Positions 36,421-45,829 of a DNA stretch of 64,000 bases are shown one piece after another. The notes under the pieces are model-generated. The model was not told where the DNA came from and did not search any database. It saw only the letters and a program-made list of their open reading frames with translations. Source of the DNA: Pseudomonas laurylsulfativorans (GTDB lineage Bacteria > Pseudomonadota > Gammaproteobacteria > Pseudomonadales > Pseudomonadaceae); the NCBI RefSeq assembly GCF_002906155.1, contig NZ_MUJK01000013.1, forward strand, positions 82,159 to 146,158, given 5' to 3'. The position numbers and the translations under genes are program-made. The stretch's first letter is position 1, and each line of letters starts with the position of its first letter.

Positions 36421-36980
36421 GTAGGGAAATAATCCTGATGCGTCACGGCCAGCCAAAACTGGTCGCAACCGAAAAAATGTCAGCGCTCGATATGGAAGAC
36501 TGGATCGAGCAATACAACCGGTCCGAAATTACCAACCACCCCGTCCCGGAAGCCAGCATGCAGCTCGCCGCAACCGCCAAGGTGATTGTCTCGAGCAGCG
36601 CGCCTCGTGCGCTGACCTCCGTCCAGGCTCTTGGCCTGAAGCCCGCCCTCGTCGACGCGCTTTTCTGTGAAGCGCAACTGCCTTATGGTCACTGGAAACT
36701 GCCACGGCTATCACCGTTTACCTGGGCATTTATCCTTCGAGTCTTATGGTTGTGCGGCTACTCACGCAGAGTCGAATCCGCCGGCACTGCGAGGATACGC
36801 GCCAGCACGGCAGCTCGACGACTTCAGTCCCTTGCCAGCGAAGGACCGGTTCTGCTGCTCGGTCATGGTTTTATGAATCGAATGATCGCCAAACAACTGG
36901 TGGCCGATGGGTGGATTCGCCAAAAACGTAACGGCAGCCAGTATTGGAGTGCGACGGTGTATCAATATGGAGGTGTTTAA
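36417..36980 (+). CDS. Histidine phosphatase family protein
   Basis: 187 aa, GTG start overlapping the SDR stop (GTGA). LMRHGQPKL supplies the phospho-His RHG motif (H about 9), and LLLGHGFMNRMIA the second catalytic His. A hydrophobic stretch (SPFTWAFILRVLWLCGYS) in the middle is unusual for the family and may be a membrane or lid element. Substrate unknown; third gene of the SnoaL-SDR operon. Confidence 0.78.
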   Translation: MSREIILMRHGQPKLVATEKMSALDMEDWIEQYNRSEITNHPVPEASMQLAATAKVIVSSSAPRALTSVQALGLKPALVDALFCEAQLPYGHWKLPRLSPFTWAFILRVLWLCGYSRRVESAGTARIRASTAARRLQSLASEGPVLLLGHGFMNRMIAKQLVADGWIRQKRNGSQYWSATVYQYGGV

Positions 36981-37073
36981 AAGGTGCCATCTGGCGCGGG
37001 GATTAAACGATGAGAACGTGGTATCGCTGACGTAGTTGTCGAGTCTCTCGGAAAGTAAGGTGCCTTGGCCTCG

Positions 37074-37178
37074 ATGTTCACCTTGGATAATGCGCTGGAT
37101 GAGCCGGTGGCGGTAACTGCCAAAGAGCTGGAGAAGCTTGCGGCGGATTTGCGGCATGAGGTTGATCGGTTTCGCTGA
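37074..37178 (+). pseudogene. Probable methyl-accepting chemotaxis protein C-terminal remnant
   Basis: A 34-codon frame ending ELEKLAADLRHEVDRFR-stop resembles the last turn of the MCP signalling coiled coil (consensus L-x-x-L-A-x-x-L-x-x-x-V-x-x-F). No HAMP or hairpin tip precedes it. Identification rests on a short match; the rest of 36981-37277 shows nothing else. Confidence 0.4.
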
Positions 37179-37277
37179 GTCGTTGTCGAAATTACCATCG
37201 CGGTGTGGATTTTTAAGCTTGCTGAAACGTTTCATCAAGTTTATAAAAACGGCACAACTCCAAGAAAGGCTGCTGCC

Positions 37278-38492
37278 ATGACCCCGCTCAAACTCTTTGT
37301 TGCCCTCAGCGCACTGTCCGCTGCCTCCCACGCCATGGCCTGGGACTACGTTCTGCTCGACACCGACAAAGCCGCCCAGAACTGGCAGATCACCAGCCAG
37401 CAACTCGGCATAAAAACCGACAAACCCTTCAGCGTTACCCTGCGCACCTTGCACGGCGGTCGGCAGGAGGGCGTCAGCATCGTCGACATCGATAACGGCA
37501 CGATGAAACTCTCGGTAGTGCCGACTCGCGGAATGAACGTCTTGCAGGCCTCGGTCGGCAATGTGCGCATGGGCTGGGATTCGCCGGTCAAGGAAGTGGT
37601 CAATCCGTCCTTCATCGAACTCAATGGCCGCGGTGGTCTGGGCTGGTTGGAAGGTTTCAATGAGCTGGTCACCCGCTGCGGATACGAATGGGTCGGCCAC
37701 CCTGGCGTCGACAACGGCGAACTGCTGACCCTGCACGGTCGGGCCGCCAATATCCCTGCGAACAAAGTCACCCTGCACATCGATGAAAAACCACCGTACG
37801 CCATCACCCTGCGCGGCGAACTGAAAGAGCAGGCATTCAAGAAGGTCGACTTCTCCGTCGAGACCGAACTGGTCACCGAACCCGGCAGCGTAGTGTTCGC
37901 CCTCAACGACACCCTGGCCAACAACGGCGACTATCCGAAGGAATACCAGGCGCTGTATCACAGTAACTTCAGCACCCCGTTCCTGGAGCAGGGCGCTCGT
38001 TTCGCCGCGCCGGTGAAACAGGTGTCGCCGTTCAACGACAAGGCCAAGGGCGATTTGCCCGATTGGCAAACCTACCGCGCACCGACCAAGGACTACGACG
38101 AAACGGTTTACAACGTGGTGCCGTATGCCGATGCCAAGGGCGATACGTTGACCGTGTTGCATAACAAGGCCGGCAGCCTGGGCGTTTCGGTCGGCTTCAA
38201 TACTCAGACACTCCCCGTGTTTTCCCTGTGGAAAAACACCGACACCCAAGGCCAGGGCTATGTCACGGGGCTGGAGCCAGGGACAAGTTTTTCCTATAAC
38301 CGCCGTTATCAGCGGCCACTGAACCTGGTACCAACAATTGGGCCGAAGGAACACAAGCAGTTCCGCATCAGCTACAGCTTGTTGGCGGATAAGGCGGCAG
38401 TGGATAAGGCCTTGAAGCAGGTCAGCGAGATTCAGGGTGGGCGGGAGACTGAGGTGCGGCAGACGCCGTTGGTTGATCTGACCAAAGGGTGA
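37278..38492 (+). CDS. Exported DUF4432 / aldose-1-epimerase-like protein
   Basis: 404 aa from ATG 37278 (AAAGG about 10 bp upstream). Signal peptide MTPLKLFVALSALSAASHAM then AWDYVL. DUF4432-type mutarotase superfamily cues: SVVPTRGMNVLQASVGNVRMGWDSP cut here to key residues PTRGM and GWDSPV, NELVTRCG, and HNYR-like LYHSNFSTPFLEQGARF. Galactose-mutarotase fold proteins act on sugars; an exported member suggests periplasmic sugar handling. It stands alone amid fossils. Confidence 0.82.
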   Translation: MTPLKLFVALSALSAASHAMAWDYVLLDTDKAAQNWQITSQQLGIKTDKPFSVTLRTLHGGRQEGVSIVDIDNGTMKLSVVPTRGMNVLQASVGNVRMGWDSPVKEVVNPSFIELNGRGGLGWLEGFNELVTRCGYEWVGHPGVDNGELLTLHGRAANIPANKVTLHIDEKPPYAITLRGELKEQAFKKVDFSVETELVTEPGSVVFALNDTLANNGDYPKEYQALYHSNFSTPFLEQGARFAAPVKQVSPFNDKAKGDLPDWQTYRAPTKDYDETVYNVVPYADAKGDTLTVLHNKAGSLGVSVGFNTQTLPVFSLWKNTDTQGQGYVTGLEPGTSFSYNRRYQRPLNLVPTIGPKEHKQFRISYSLLADKAAVDKALKQVSEIQGGRETEVRQTPLVDLTKG

Positions 38493-38498
38493 CACCGG

Positions 38499-38630
38499 CT
38501 AGAGCATTGTCGGCCGATATTGCAGCCCCTCGGCCAAATGTTCGCGTCTGATCCCGTCGGCTTGTTCAAGGTCCGCCAGCGTGCGCGCGACCTTGAGCAG
38601 TCGATGGGCAGTCCGCTGCGACCTAAGACT
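38499..38630 (-). pseudogene. ComM/YifB (Mg-chelatase-like) C-terminal fossil
   Basis: The minus-strand frame SQRTAHRLLKVARTLADLEQ...REHLAEGLQYRP has the typical C-terminus of the competence-related ATPase ComM/YifB. About 43 codons remain; the rest is replaced by an IS66 transposase fragment. Confidence 0.75.
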
Positions 38631-38635
38631 TTCTC

Positions 38636-38745
38636 TTAGTGATACAGCGGCAGATGTTCGGCGAACTTGGCCACCATGACGTGGGCTAGCAGGCCCGCTG
38701 TCGGGAGGCCCTTGTCGATGAGCCGGTACCGGCGCCGGGATATCG
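38636..38745 (-). pseudogene. IS66 transposase (TnpC) fragment
   Basis: In a second minus-strand frame IDKGLPTAGLLAHVMVAKFA EHLPLYH-stop matches the conserved IS66 TnpC block 'GLPxxGLLAxVxVxKxxDHLPLY'. It directly abuts the ComM fossil, so an IS66 copy once interrupted comM debris here. Confidence 0.75.
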
Positions 38746-38831
38746 AAAGGAGCAGCGCGGCTATTAGTTTTCATTGATAATCGGCACGCTACAGCTGCAT
38801 TAAGGGACGATTCATTCAAGGGAGAGAAGTC

Positions 38832-40025
38832 GTGTCAACCACATCTGGGAACAGCAACATTTTTCGACTGGCAACCGCCCAGGCATTGGCGGGTGGTAAC
38901 TCAGTCATCGTCTATGCAACCGGCGCTATCGTGGGAGACATGCTTGCACCGGATAAAGCATTGGCGACGCTGCCTATCTCCATTTTTGTCGTGGGCATGG
39001 CGAGCTGCACGCTACCTGCCGGCGCCATTGCGCAGCGCTATGGGCGCAGTCTCGTATTTATGCTGGGAGCGTTGTGCGGCATCCTGATGGGAGTGCTGGC
39101 TGCGATTGGCATTTATTTGTCTTCCTTCTTCATTTTCTGTGCTGCGATGCTGTTTGGTGGCGCTTATGCCGCTGTGGTGCTGACGTTTCGTTTCGCCGCC
39201 GCAGAATGCGTTCCAGAAAACAGGCAGCCCTGGGCGCTTTCAATCGTCATGGCTGCAGGGCTAGTGGCGGGTGTACTCGGTCCACAGACGGTCACCTATA
39301 CGATGGACCTATGGGAGTCACACCTGTTTATCGCTACTTATGTTGCAGCCGCATTAATGGCAGTGGTTTCGGCGGCGGTGCTGCTAGGTGTCGACTTGCC
39401 ACGCCTTGAGGCGGCTGTTCGTACTCCAGGTCGCCCGCTTGCGGTGATTGTTCGGCAGCCTCGACTCATCAACGCCATGCTCTGTGGCGTCATAACTTAC
39501 ACCTTGATGAATTTCCTGATGACTTCGGCCCCACTAGCAATGAAGCAGGAGGATCTTTCACTGGAATCATCGAACCTGGCATTGCAGTGGCACGTAATTG
39601 CAATGTACGCACCCAGTTTTTTCACTGGAAAGCTGATCCACCGTTTTGGGGCAAACCGCGTTGTGTTGATGGGGTTGATGTTAACCGGCGCGTCTGTTGC
39701 TGTCGGGCTTGCCGGCGTGCAGTCCTACCACTTTTATCTATGTTTGGTGCTTCTAGGGATTGGCTGGAATTTCGGTTTTGTCGGCGCCTCTGCGCTCGTC
39801 CTTCAGTGCCATAAAACAAGCGAAAGAAACAGTGTCCAAGCGCTCAATGATTTCATTGTCTTTGGCGCCATGGTACTCGGCTCGTTTGCATCGGGAGGTA
39901 TATTGAATCGATACGGTTGGACCGTTATCTGTGCGCTTGCCTTTGTACCTGTACTGGTAGCTATAGCGACGTTGATGTTGAGCGAGCATCGCGTCAGATA
40001 TTCAACTCAGGAACGCACAAGCTAG
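38832..40025 (+). CDS. MFS transporter
   Basis: 397 aa, GTG start with GGGAGAGAAG upstream. Twelve hydrophobic segments; GAIAQRYGRSLVFMLGALCG is the loop 2-3 MFS signature, and FTGKLIHRFGANRVVLMGLM the matching repeat in the second half. Probably an exporter or metabolite:proton symporter. Codon choice is less GC-biased than in the flanking core genes, in keeping with acquisition. Confidence 0.88.
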   Translation: MSTTSGNSNIFRLATAQALAGGNSVIVYATGAIVGDMLAPDKALATLPISIFVVGMASCTLPAGAIAQRYGRSLVFMLGALCGILMGVLAAIGIYLSSFFIFCAAMLFGGAYAAVVLTFRFAAAECVPENRQPWALSIVMAAGLVAGVLGPQTVTYTMDLWESHLFIATYVAAALMAVVSAAVLLGVDLPRLEAAVRTPGRPLAVIVRQPRLINAMLCGVITYTLMNFLMTSAPLAMKQEDLSLESSNLALQWHVIAMYAPSFFTGKLIHRFGANRVVLMGLMLTGASVAVGLAGVQSYHFYLCLVLLGIGWNFGFVGASALVLQCHKTSERNSVQALNDFIVFGAMVLGSFASGGILNRYGWTVICALAFVPVLVAIATLMLSEHRVRYSTQERTS

Positions 40026-40073
40026 GTTAGCGTCTGCTAATCACACCTTGCGACCTTGGGCTTTTAGCTGGCG

Positions 40074-40480
40074 CTACTCCTTGGATAAAAATCGTTCGGT
40101 GATCATCGCCACCGCCTGCGCCGGAGACGTCAGGGCTGTGTCTATATTAAACGGAGCGCTTTCCCACGCCTCATATTCGTGAACCAGTACAGATTGCCAG
40201 GTTGGTGGAGTCAGCCCAGGAATATCAATTTTTCTGGTTTCTACCCAGCGCTGGTGTTCATGTTTATCAGAGCAGATCACTTGGATGTTCACTAATGGAG
40301 CACCAGAGCGTGCGGCGATATTGCTCCACGCCTTTCGGCTTTCGATTACTGGGTTAACACAGTCAACTATGACCGTGCTGCCAAAACGAAGATTGCTCAG
40401 AGCAAGCTCATTGGCGACCATGTAACCGCTCCGCCCTACGTCTTGTGCAAGAGCACCAGAGTCTCGAATAGCCGTAAGGG
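40074..40480 (-). pseudogene. AAA/ATP-binding kinase-like protein, 5'-truncated
   Basis: From 40421 the frame reads MVANELALSNLRFGSTVIVD...VNPVIESRKAW...ERFLSKE. Continuing upstream in frame to about 40480 gives AIRDSGALAQDVGRSGY. These are the middle and end of a small P-loop kinase-like ATPase; the Walker A N-terminus is absent. Truncation coincides with the IS66 element beginning near 40500, which probably removed it. Confidence 0.7.
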
Positions 40481-40575
40481 GCCGGCGAACACACCTTCCG
40501 AGCCCGGCCGATAAGGACGATTGTGTCCGCGTATTTTTTTAAGCGGACGCAATTACCCTTCACGCCAGGATCACC

Positions 40576-40893
40576 ATGCGCCAACGTAAGTCCTACCCGA
40601 AATCCTTCAAAACCCAAGTCGTCCAAGAGTGCGAGCAGCCCGGTGTTTCTGTGGCGGCTATTGCCATGAGGCACGGTATCAACGCCAATGTCGTTCGCCG
40701 GTGGATACCGCTTTACCGCGATCAGCAGGCAGTCGTGCTGCCAGCTTTCATTCCTTTGAAAGTCGAACCAAAACGAAAGGCTGAAGCGTTGACGATCATT
40801 GAATTACCGCTTGGCCAGCAAACGCTCACGGTGAAGTGGCCGTCCTCAGATCCCGAGGGATGCGCCCGCTTCATTCGAGGACTCGCCCAATGA
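40576..40893 (+). CDS. tnpA: IS66 accessory protein TnpA
   Basis: 105 aa; N-terminal helix-turn-helix of the Tnp-IS66 accessory type (YPKSFKTQVVQECEQPGVSV, MRHGINANVVRRWI). Stop overlaps tnpB start as ATGA, the usual IS66 coupling. Intact. Confidence 0.87.
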   Translation: MRQRKSYPKSFKTQVVQECEQPGVSVAAIAMRHGINANVVRRWIPLYRDQQAVVLPAFIPLKVEPKRKAEALTIIELPLGQQTLTVKWPSSDPEGCARFIRGLAQ

Positions 40894-41225
40894 TACGCAT
40901 CGATTCCATCTGGCTCGCCACCGAGCCGATGGACATGCGCGCAGGCACCGAGACCGCATTAGCCAGGGTGATCGCGGTGTTCGGTGCGGCAAAGCCGCAC
41001 TGCGCCTTTCTGTTCGCCAACCGCCGCGCCACTCGCATGAAAGTTCTGGTGCATGACGGGTTTGGCATTTGGCTGACGGCTCGGAGGCTGAACCAAGGCA
41101 AGTTTCACTGGCCAGGCATTCGGCAGGGCTCTGAAATGGAATTGGATGCCGAGCAACTTCAAGCCTTGGTGCTGGGCATGCCATGGCATCGCGTGGGATC
41201 TGGCAGCGCGATCACATTGCTTTAA
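40890..41225 (+). CDS. tnpB: IS66 accessory protein TnpB
   Basis: 111 aa from ATG 40890. The IS66 Orf2 pattern is seen in MIRIDSIWLATEPMDMRAGT, AFLFANRRATRMKVLVHDGF and GIWLTARRLNQGKFHW. Intact length for the family. Required with TnpA and TnpC for transposition, but TnpC here is broken. Confidence 0.9.
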   Translation: MIRIDSIWLATEPMDMRAGTETALARVIAVFGAAKPHCAFLFANRRATRMKVLVHDGFGIWLTARRLNQGKFHWPGIRQGSEMELDAEQLQALVLGMPWHRVGSGSAITLL

Positions 41226-41286
41226 AGGCCACCATTAGCCTATCGATCTATCGCCGCGAACTGCCTGCTCTGGCAAAATCCCCGAC

Positions 41287-42298
41287 ATGACTTCTTCGCC
41301 CAATCTTGACCAAATGTCCCCCGACCAACTGCGTGCCTTGGCAGCGCAGTTGCTGTCGCAAGTCGACACCATGGGCAAGAAGATACACCGCGACCAAACG
41401 ATTATCGAGAAGCTGATCCACGAGATCGCACAGCTCAAGCGCTTGAAGTTTGCCAAGCACAGCGAGCAGATGAATCCTGAGCAAGCCAGCTTGCTCGATG
41501 ACTTGATCGATACCGATATCGCGGCGATTGAAGCAGAGCTTCAGGCCTTGCAAGCAGTGCCAGCTGCGACCGAAAAAAGCAAAAACCTAAGCGCACTGCG
41601 TTGCCGACAGAGTTTCCACGCACGTTGATCCATCACGAGCCCGACAATACTCACTGCCCCTGTGGCTGTGCACTGAAACGCATCGGTGAAGACGTCAGCG
41701 AGAAGCTGGACTACACGCCCGGCGTGTTTACCGTTGAACGCCATGTCCGTGGCAAGTGGGTGTGCGATGACTGCGAAACGCTGATCCAGGCCCCCGTTCC
41801 GCAGCCTCTGGTCGATGCGCTGCGCGACGTAGTGCTCGGGCACCAGGTCATCCACGCCGATGAAACACCGGTGCAGATGCTCGCTCCGGGCTCGAAGAAA
41901 ACCCATCGTTCTTATGTGTGGGCCTAAGCCACCAGCCAATTCTGCGAAACAGCGGCTGTCGTTTACGACTTCAGCCCCAGCAGAGCCGTTGAGCACGCTC
42001 GCAACTTCCTGCAAGACTGAAACGGCAAGCTGGTGTGTGATGATTTTTGGCGGTTACAAACAAGGCCAGCTTCGAACTCGGCGTAACCGAGATCGGCTGC
42101 ATGGCCCATGCGCAATGCAAGTTCTTCGAACTGCACGCCACCAACAAGGGCCTGCTCGCCGAGCAGGCCCTGCGTCATATCCAGTTGAGCCGAGAACCAG
42201 ATCCGACCATGGGCTCTTGGACGCAAGAATTGGCTCTTCGCAGGGTCTTTACGCAGCGGCAAACCGGGTGCCCAATGGGGCCTTAGCAGAGGCTTGAG
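41287..42298 (+). pseudogene. tnpC: IS66 transposase TnpC, frameshifted and internally deleted
   Basis: Frame 1 (41287-41628) has the leucine-zipper-like N-terminus (DQLRALAAQLLSQVDTMGKK, AQLKRLKFAKHSEQM). A frameshift near 41600 moves to PTEFPRTLIHHEP, the zinc motif CPCGCALKRIGEDVSEKLDY and VIHADETPVQML. Further shifts and stops give YDFSPSRAVEHARNFL and VTEIGCMAHAQCKFFELHAT; then the DDE core is deleted and only NWLFAGSLRSGK remains near 42230. Clearly inactive. Confidence 0.88.
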
Positions 42299-42540
42299 CC
42301 GTGTGCTGGGAAACTCGCATGTCCAGGGGATGCGGGCAACCGCGTCTGACTACCCGACAATTAGATCCGGCCGTGAGCGTTTGGCCGTTCAAACTGCCCA
42401 CTACCACCTATACTGCCGAAGCCGTGTCGTCGAGGTGGAGACAAGTCGTTTCAGCTAGCTTCGGCCTTGCGTGCGCTGTCGCATGACAATGATGCTTGTG
42501 CAGTAAACCCAACCACTCTCAAACGGAAAGAGAACGTCGC

Positions 42541-43089
42541 ATGAACATGAACAGGTTTTTGTTGGGAGCCACCACTTTACTGTTTGCCACTGTGGCCAGT
42601 GCTGATATTCCGCAGCTCAACTACGAGTGCCCGACCAATATCGCCGTGCATGCGGATAAGGGCGGGCCAGTGTTCATCAATGGCAAGGAGGCCAAACTGA
42701 AGAAATTCAACGACAACGCCTATGAAGCCAAGGGCTCTGGCGTGGCGATTACCCTCACGCGCAATCCAGATGAATCATGGGACGTATCCTATACCGGTAA
42801 AGGCGGGGCTAACGGGGTTTGCCAGCTAGCGACATCGGGCGCTGTGAGTGCCAATAGCACCAGTGGCACATCTGCCACCAGCAAGGCGGAGAAGGCCTGC
42901 CTGGCCGAGGTGGCGAAGAAAACCGGTGTGGCCGTCAGCAAACTTTCGGTGACCGACGTCATGACCGCCGAAGCGGGAATTGGCGTGACGATCAGCGTAC
43001 CTGAGGCGGACGCTCCTTGGTCGTGCCTGTCCAGTGCCAGTGGCAAAGTCCAGGGTGCAAGTTACACCGGGTCTGAAGGCAACCTCTGA
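42541..43089 (+). CDS. Exported protein of unknown function
   Basis: 182 aa from ATG 42541. Signal peptide MNMNRFLLGATTLLFATVAS-A. The mature part has a first domain of about 80 residues with one Cys pair (YECPTNIAVHADKGG, GVCQLAT), a Ser/Thr linker (GAVSANSTSGTSATS) and a second small domain (CLAEVAKKTGVAVSKLSVTD, a PepSY-like or BON-like alternation). Family not recognised. Sits between the IS66 relic and the CPBP gene. Confidence 0.65.
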   Translation: MNMNRFLLGATTLLFATVASADIPQLNYECPTNIAVHADKGGPVFINGKEAKLKKFNDNAYEAKGSGVAITLTRNPDESWDVSYTGKGGANGVCQLATSGAVSANSTSGTSATSKAEKACLAEVAKKTGVAVSKLSVTDVMTAEAGIGVTISVPEADAPWSCLSSASGKVQGASYTGSEGNL

Positions 43090-43168
43090 TGCATCCAAGC
43101 GTCCCTTGCGTGTGCGGCCGGCAGACCCACAGGGCCTGGCCCGGCCGATCGCGCAACTCGGCTTGGCC

Positions 43169-43966
43169 TTAGTGCCCAGGGGGTATGGCGCCCAACAGGG
43201 CGATGATGAAGAGCGTCCAGTCGTTGAGTATATGGGCGCCCGTGGAGACCCAGATGTTCTTCGTCATGATATAGGGCAGCAGCAGAACCAGCCGCGCGCT
43301 GCCGATAACGACGAACGCCTGCACCATGTTCCAATCATAGGTCGGCAGGTGCGCCGCGCCGAAGAGCAGGGCCGACAATAGCCAGGCACCGACGATCGTT
43401 CCCTTGCGTGACCAGTGCAACCGCGTGTTCAGGAACGTCATCAGTGCAAGGAATGGCAAGATCGTCAGCACCTCCTCGCCCAATAACTGCGGCAGCGTCT
43501 TGAGAAAGAAAAGTAGGTGCTCGACGGGTGTTTGCGTCGCCATCCCTGCGAAAACCGGGTTTGAGTGCGTACCCAGGGTCTTCATGACCACCAGGCCTAT
43601 GACCATGGTGACCACGATATTGAGCAGCGCGAACAGTATCATCCATTTGATGTCGCGGCCCGTGACCCTGCGCAACAGTGCCGTCCAATGTTGCGGAGTG
43701 ATACATGCCAGCGTCGCCAGCGGAATGGCGAAGAACAGGGTTGCGGGAATGAACTGCCCAATGTTTCCCGCAAACAATGGCAACGGCGCTATCAACACCA
43801 GGAACCCGGCCAGCACCCCAAGCATTAGCAGCAGCCATTGTTTGCCTGAAAGGCCCACGGGCTTGCCGTTGTAGTAGGGGAAGTCGTCGTCGAGGTACTC
43901 CAGGCAGTGGAAGCGCTCATCCGCCCCGGATTCGTCATTGTCTGTTGGCTGCTTGCAGTTATCCAT
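43169..43966 (-). CDS. CPBP/Abi-family intramembrane metalloprotease
   Basis: 265 aa from ATG 43966 (GGAGG 6 bp upstream). About eight hydrophobic segments. CPBP motif 1 is present as LLGEEVLTILPFLALMTFLN (EE, but without the usual Arg three residues on), motif 2 as FGAAHLP and motif 3 as GAHILND. These Glu/His residues are the protease site. Members process prenylated or bacteriocin-type peptides. The missing Arg makes activity uncertain. Upstream sequence in the same frame (43967-44266) is a fossil of another gene, not part of it. Confidence 0.78.
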   Translation of the reverse strand: MDNCKQPTDNDESGADERFHCLEYLDDDFPYYNGKPVGLSGKQWLLLMLGVLAGFLVLIAPLPLFAGNIGQFIPATLFFAIPLATLACITPQHWTALLRRVTGRDIKWMILFALLNIVVTMVIGLVVMKTLGTHSNPVFAGMATQTPVEHLLFFLKTLPQLLGEEVLTILPFLALMTFLNTRLHWSRKGTIVGAWLLSALLFGAAHLPTYDWNMVQAFVVIGSARLVLLLPYIMTKNIWVSTGAHILNDWTLFIIALLGAIPPGH

Positions 43967-44762
43967 AGGTGGCCTCCCTCCGACGTGAAGTACCAAAGGC
44001 ATGGGAACTACTCCACGCCGCAGTTCACCGTAGCAGTGCTGGGCCGAGTCGCAAGGCATTTTCGTGCGGTGAGCAACGACACCGCTTCGACGCCAATGGA
44101 GAGAATCCGCCAGATCGTCATAGGCGAAGGCGACCTGGCTCCCATCCGGTGAAATCGTCGGGTATCGCACCAGCACGGGGGCACCGGTGCTGGCTGGGAA
44201 TTCGCCAGAAAGGCAGAGCTGCATAGTTGCGTCGCTCAGCAGACGATGGATCCTGAATTTGTCCATTTGCTTCGCTGCTGTAGTGAGTCACCGTGCGAAT
44301 GGCTCGGGGTGGTCTAGCCGCCAAAAATCAGCGCGTCGGGTATCTCGTAGCGTTCGACGCTGCCAATACGGATCAAACTCAGGTCACCGCTGCGCTCGAA
44401 ACTCAGCGTGAGCCCCGGGTCGGTACCGATCGGCTTGCCCTCGCGAACCGGGCTCGCTGAGCACGTTGAGAGTTTCGCCGCTTGAAAGGTTTGCGACGTC
44501 CGAATAATCGGGGCCACCGGAAAATGATCTGACACCATCGCCTTTGGCGTCGAGGTCAGGAAGGTGAGTTGGCCGGACGGTTACATTTAAGTGCACACAA
44601 TGTCCTGGCCTCGCGGGGCTGGGTAAATGACTTGGCCGGACGGATACGCATTCTGCAGCCTGGCAATAGGTGATCCGAGAACACTTGCACTGGAAGTGAC
44701 GACACCGATGTCTGACAGTAAAGGCCTCGGTGTCTCTTGCCTGCTCTGGCAGTCCGTCGGCG
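43967..44762 (-). other. Gene debris, including a propeller-type (S41/TolB-like) fragment
   Basis: At about 44110-44230 the minus strand reads RYPTISPDGSQVAFAYDDL, a beta-propeller blade as in TolB or S41 tricorn-like peptidases, without start or end. At 44314-44538 a frame ending in IGSVERYEIPDALIFGG cannot be named. Two copies of TTGGCCGGACGG (44571 and 44632) flank a short stretch. No intact gene is seen. Confidence 0.45.
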
Positions 44763-45071
44763 TCAATTCATCTCTGGAACGAGGTGGCTCATGAACGTCA
44801 GGTTTTCAATAGCATGCATATACTCAGAGAATCTCGGATCTCCATCGTTGAACGCCTTTGCCACTTTTTGTGCATTCTCAAGACTGTCCCACATAGCTAA
44901 GTCCGCGAAGATTCGGTCGTCGCTCATAGGACAGTAGGCGCGGTACTCGATCAAACCAGGAAAGGCCTTTAACGTTTCACGAAGCCCTGCGCGGAGCACA
45001 GGCACTTGCGCAACGCATTCCTGTTTGACCTTGAAAATGGCTAATTCGAGTACATGAGATGAGCGCTGCAT
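44763..45071 (-). CDS. Antibiotic-biosynthesis-monooxygenase/DUF-like dimeric alpha-beta barrel protein
   Basis: 102 aa from ATG 45071 (AGAAGG 8 bp upstream). Sequence VLELAIFKVKQECVAQVPVL, PGLIEYRAY, RIFADLAMWDSLENAQKVAK and YMHAIENLTFMSHL fits the ferredoxin-like dimeric barrel. Function unknown; 44 bp after the WYL regulator gene, probably its target. Confidence 0.75.
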   Translation of the reverse strand: MQRSSHVLELAIFKVKQECVAQVPVLRAGLRETLKAFPGLIEYRAYCPMSDDRIFADLAMWDSLENAQKVAKAFNDGDPRFSEYMHAIENLTFMSHLVPEMN

Positions 45072-45115
45072 AGGGATGACCTTCTGTGTGTTAGGAAGTC
45101 CCAATTATCAGTGCC

Positions 45116-45829
45116 TCATACTGACAGCGTAGTGTCAGTAGTGGTGATCGCTTTCCACTGGCTTGCCTGGTGCCTCATATACGCTTGGAGATCAAGGGCA
45201 GGATTGTCGGATGATGGTTGTTGGGCAATAGCGATGGAGGCTATGCGATCAACCCGAAAATCGCGGTAAGCCGCCTTGCCACTACACCAGCTTCCAACCG
45301 TCCACTTTCCTCCCCAGTAGAAAAGGCCAAGGGGAGAAATGAGACGTTGCGAAACCACACCGTCCAAGCTGGTATAAATTATCTTTAGCGCCTGAGCGTT
45401 TTCGATGGCATTTCGAAGGATTGCCAGATGGCCACGCGTCAATGAAGGTGTTGTTCCAAGTGCCCTGATTTTTGCCGAACTGGGGTCAACTTTGTGATGG
45501 ACTATGGACGCTGAGATTTTGCTCAACAACATCCTTGCAGCAGCACCTAGATCGTTATCGGCGGAAGCTGAAAGCATTTCCATCCCGAGCATCAATGCAT
45601 CCAGTTCGAGCTTGTTCAACGTTAAAGGCGGCATCTCAAAATCGGCATCCAAGGCATATCCCACGCCAGCGGTACCATAGATTGGGATTCCACTGAAGGA
45701 AAGGTCGTCGATGTATCGATAGATTGATCGAACGGAAACACCAATTCGACTAGCCAATCGTTCAGCAGATATTGGCTGATGGACACGAATCAGATTTACC
45801 AATTGAAATAAGCGATCAGCTTTACGCAC
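45116..45829 (-). CDS. HTH-WYL domain transcriptional regulator (YafY-like)
   Basis: 237 aa, GTG start overlapping the HHH gene by 8 bp. N-terminal winged HTH (SAERLASRIGVSVRSIYRYI). The WYL-type ligand domain has LKIIYTSLDGVVSQRLISPL, LFYWGGKWTVGSWC and YRDFRVDRI, the conserved R-x-x-R-x-D-R-I end. These are usually repressors or activators sensing small ligands or nucleic acids. Cotranscribed with the HHH protein and probably the barrel protein. Confidence 0.9.
   Translation of the reverse strand: MRKADRLFQLVNLIRVHQPISAERLASRIGVSVRSIYRYIDDLSFSGIPIYGTAGVGYALDADFEMPPLTLNKLELDALMLGMEMLSASADNDLGAAARMLLSKISASIVHHKVDPSSAKIRALGTTPSLTRGHLAILRNAIENAQALKIIYTSLDGVVSQRLISPLGLFYWGGKWTVGSWCSGKAAYRDFRVDRIASIAIAQQPSSDNPALDLQAYMRHQASQWKAITTTDTTLSV

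Larger units (their letters stand above)
40500..42310 (+). mobile_element. Decayed IS66-family insertion sequence
   Basis: Consecutive tnpA, tnpB and tnpC reading frames in IS66 order; tnpC is broken. An inverted pair GTCCGC...GCGGAC lies at about 40521-40547 before tnpA. I cannot fix the outer inverted repeats, so the limits are approximate. Non-autonomous. Confidence 0.8.
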
